From Brenneria sp. hezel4-2-4 (GTDB lineage Bacteria > Pseudomonadota > Gammaproteobacteria > Enterobacterales > Enterobacteriaceae), in the NCBI RefSeq assembly GCF_013155275.1, contig NZ_JABJXS010000003.1:582571-646570 (forward strand): 64,000 nucleotides of DNA, given 5' to 3'. The first letter of the stretch is position 1; every line of letters starts with the position of its first letter. The position numbers and the translations under genes were made by a program. This document shows positions 63,136 through 64,000 of this stretch, in pieces. The notes below the pieces were generated by a model. The model did no database searches. It worked only from the letters and a program-made list of their open reading frames with translations, and had not been told where the DNA came from.

Positions 63136-64000
63136 ATGATTAATGGTGAAAGAAAAATACCTCGTCCGTTACGCTGGGCAATGATTGGCGGCGGCCGGCT
63201 AAGTCAGGTTGGCTACAAACATCGCAGCGGCGCCCTGCGGGATAACACCGCTTATCAACTGGTCGCCAGCGCATTTGATATTGACGCCGAGCGGGGACGG
63301 GATTTCGGCGTCAATCTGGGTATAGCGGCGGAGCGCTGTTATGACAATTACCGCCAACTGCTGGAAGAGGAAGCGAAGCGCGAGGATGGCGTGGAAGTGG
63401 TGAGCATTGCCACGCCTAACGGCACGCACTATGAAATCACTCGCGCGGCGTTGAATGCCGGTATTCATGTCATTTGCGAAAAACCGCTGTTTTTCACCAC
63501 CGCAGAGGCTAGAGAAATTAAGGCGCTGGCTGAAGAGAAAGGGCTGATTGTCGGCGTTACCTACGGCTTTTCCGGTCATCCTTTGCTGATGCAGATGCGC
63601 GCCATGATCGCCAAAGGCGAAATTGGCGAAGTGAGAATGGTGGAGTTGCAATATACGCACGGCTTCAGTTCCGACGCGGCGGCGGAGAAGGGCAACGATG
63701 CGGCGAAATGGCGTGTTGACCCCAAGATCTCCGGGCCGAGCTTTGTGTTGGGCGATATTTCCACTCATACCTATTACATCTCTCAGTTGGTGATGCCGGA
63801 CTTGCATATCAAGGAGCTGCTGTGCGATCGCCAAAGCTTCATCCCCTCGCGAGCGCCGCTGGAAGACAATGCGATGGTTCTGATGCACTACCACGGCGGC
63901 GCCGTGGGCAGGATGTGGGCATCGGCAGTGAACGCCGGCTCCATGGATAGTCAGAGCATTCGCGTGATCGGCTCCAAAGCCAGTCTGGAATGGGGCGACT
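63136..64000 (+). CDS. Gfo/Idh/MocA-family oxidoreductase (3-prime end beyond the window)
   Basis: An NAD(P)-dependent sugar or inositol dehydrogenase-type protein; 288 codons are visible and the frame is still open at the window end. The ATG at 63136 follows AAGGAG. The Rossmann motif MIGGGRLSQVGYKH is at about residues 16-29, and EKPLFFTT (around residue 115) is the family EKP motif containing the catalytic-type Lys. The C-terminal domain shows the WRVDPKISGPSFVLGDISTH stretch with a likely catalytic His. Proximity to iolE suggests inositol or a related polyol, but intervening genes weaken this. Confidence 0.88.
   Translation, partial: MINGERKIPRPLRWAMIGGGRLSQVGYKHRSGALRDNTAYQLVASAFDIDAERGRDFGVNLGIAAERCYDNYRQLLEEEAKREDGVEVVSIATPNGTHYEITRAALNAGIHVICEKPLFFTTAEAREIKALAEEKGLIVGVTYGFSGHPLLMQMRAMIAKGEIGEVRMVELQYTHGFSSDAAAEKGNDAAKWRVDPKISGPSFVLGDISTHTYYISQLVMPDLHIKELLCDRQSFIPSRAPLEDNAMVLMHYHGGAVGRMWASAVNAGSMDSQSIRVIGSKASLEWGD

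Noticed and set aside
62961..63143. 60-codon open frame upstream of the Gfo/Idh/MocA gene
   Set aside because: It overlaps the palindromic operator and the true start region and lacks a ribosome site or recognisable product.

Overview
The window is chromosomal DNA from a facultatively anaerobic gammaproteobacterium of the order Enterobacterales. The evidence is the gene order of the anaerobic cobalamin operon (cbiABCDETFGHJKLMNQOP-cobU-cobS-cobC-cobT), a marT/fidL-like pair, a YfaZ-type porin, and a fragment of an intergenic palindromic repeat that I remember from Yersinia, Serratia and Pectobacterium. A Pectobacteriaceae-like host fits, but the genus is inference. No rRNA, tRNA, CRISPR, transposase or prophage gene was seen.

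Layout: (1) 1-16646, an almost gap-free cobalamin operon entered inside cbiA. (2) 17033-23056, an RpiR-type regulator, a polyamine-type ABC transporter (Tat-exported binding protein, ATPase, two permeases) and an M24-fold enzyme that appears to lack its metal ligands. (3) 23142-34249, minus strand: a fidL/marT-like pair, an AI-2E/PerM-type exporter, an RND pump with an unusually short adaptor, then a glycyl-radical cluster (CutC-like lyase, short activase, two SMR transporters, YfaZ-like outer-membrane protein). (4) 35072-59019, an organosulfonate island. It holds tauABC without tauD; a divergent operon with an orphan sulfonate-binding protein, a sulfoacetaldehyde dehydrogenase-like enzyme and a sulfoacetate-CoA ligase-like enzyme; an Ssu-type ABC transporter leading into isethionate sulfite-lyase (IslA) and its activase (IslB); SsuE; a sigma-54 activator fused to an SsuA-like domain; and an aerobic desulfonation/monooxygenation operon (SsuD, FAD protein, DszA/NtaA-type monooxygenase, MFS transporter, DszC/SfnB-type flavoprotein). 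(5) 59364-64000, iolE, panB, a LysE-type exporter with a divergent Lrp-type regulator, and a Gfo/Idh/MocA dehydrogenase cut by the window end.

The island pairs oxygen-independent C-S cleavage (IslA radical chemistry fed by sulfonate import and possibly by sulfoacetate activation) with oxygen- and flavin-dependent C-S cleavage (SsuE/SsuD and relatives). The two parts meet at the sigma-54/SsuA fusion regulator. Upstream of ssuD there is a good -24/-12 promoter with two palindromic enhancer-like sites about 65-110 bp upstream, so the fusion protein probably senses a sulfonate directly in the cytoplasm.

The roughly 0.9 kb gap between the two divergent sulfonate-binding genes contains a highly structured non-coding element of about 230 bp. 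It resembles a stand-alone HEARO/omega RNA (the RNA class associated with IscB nucleases), has no nuclease gene, and is flanked by direct GC-rich repeats. The fusion regulator, this RNA-like element and the compact CutC-like cluster are the best candidates for new biology.
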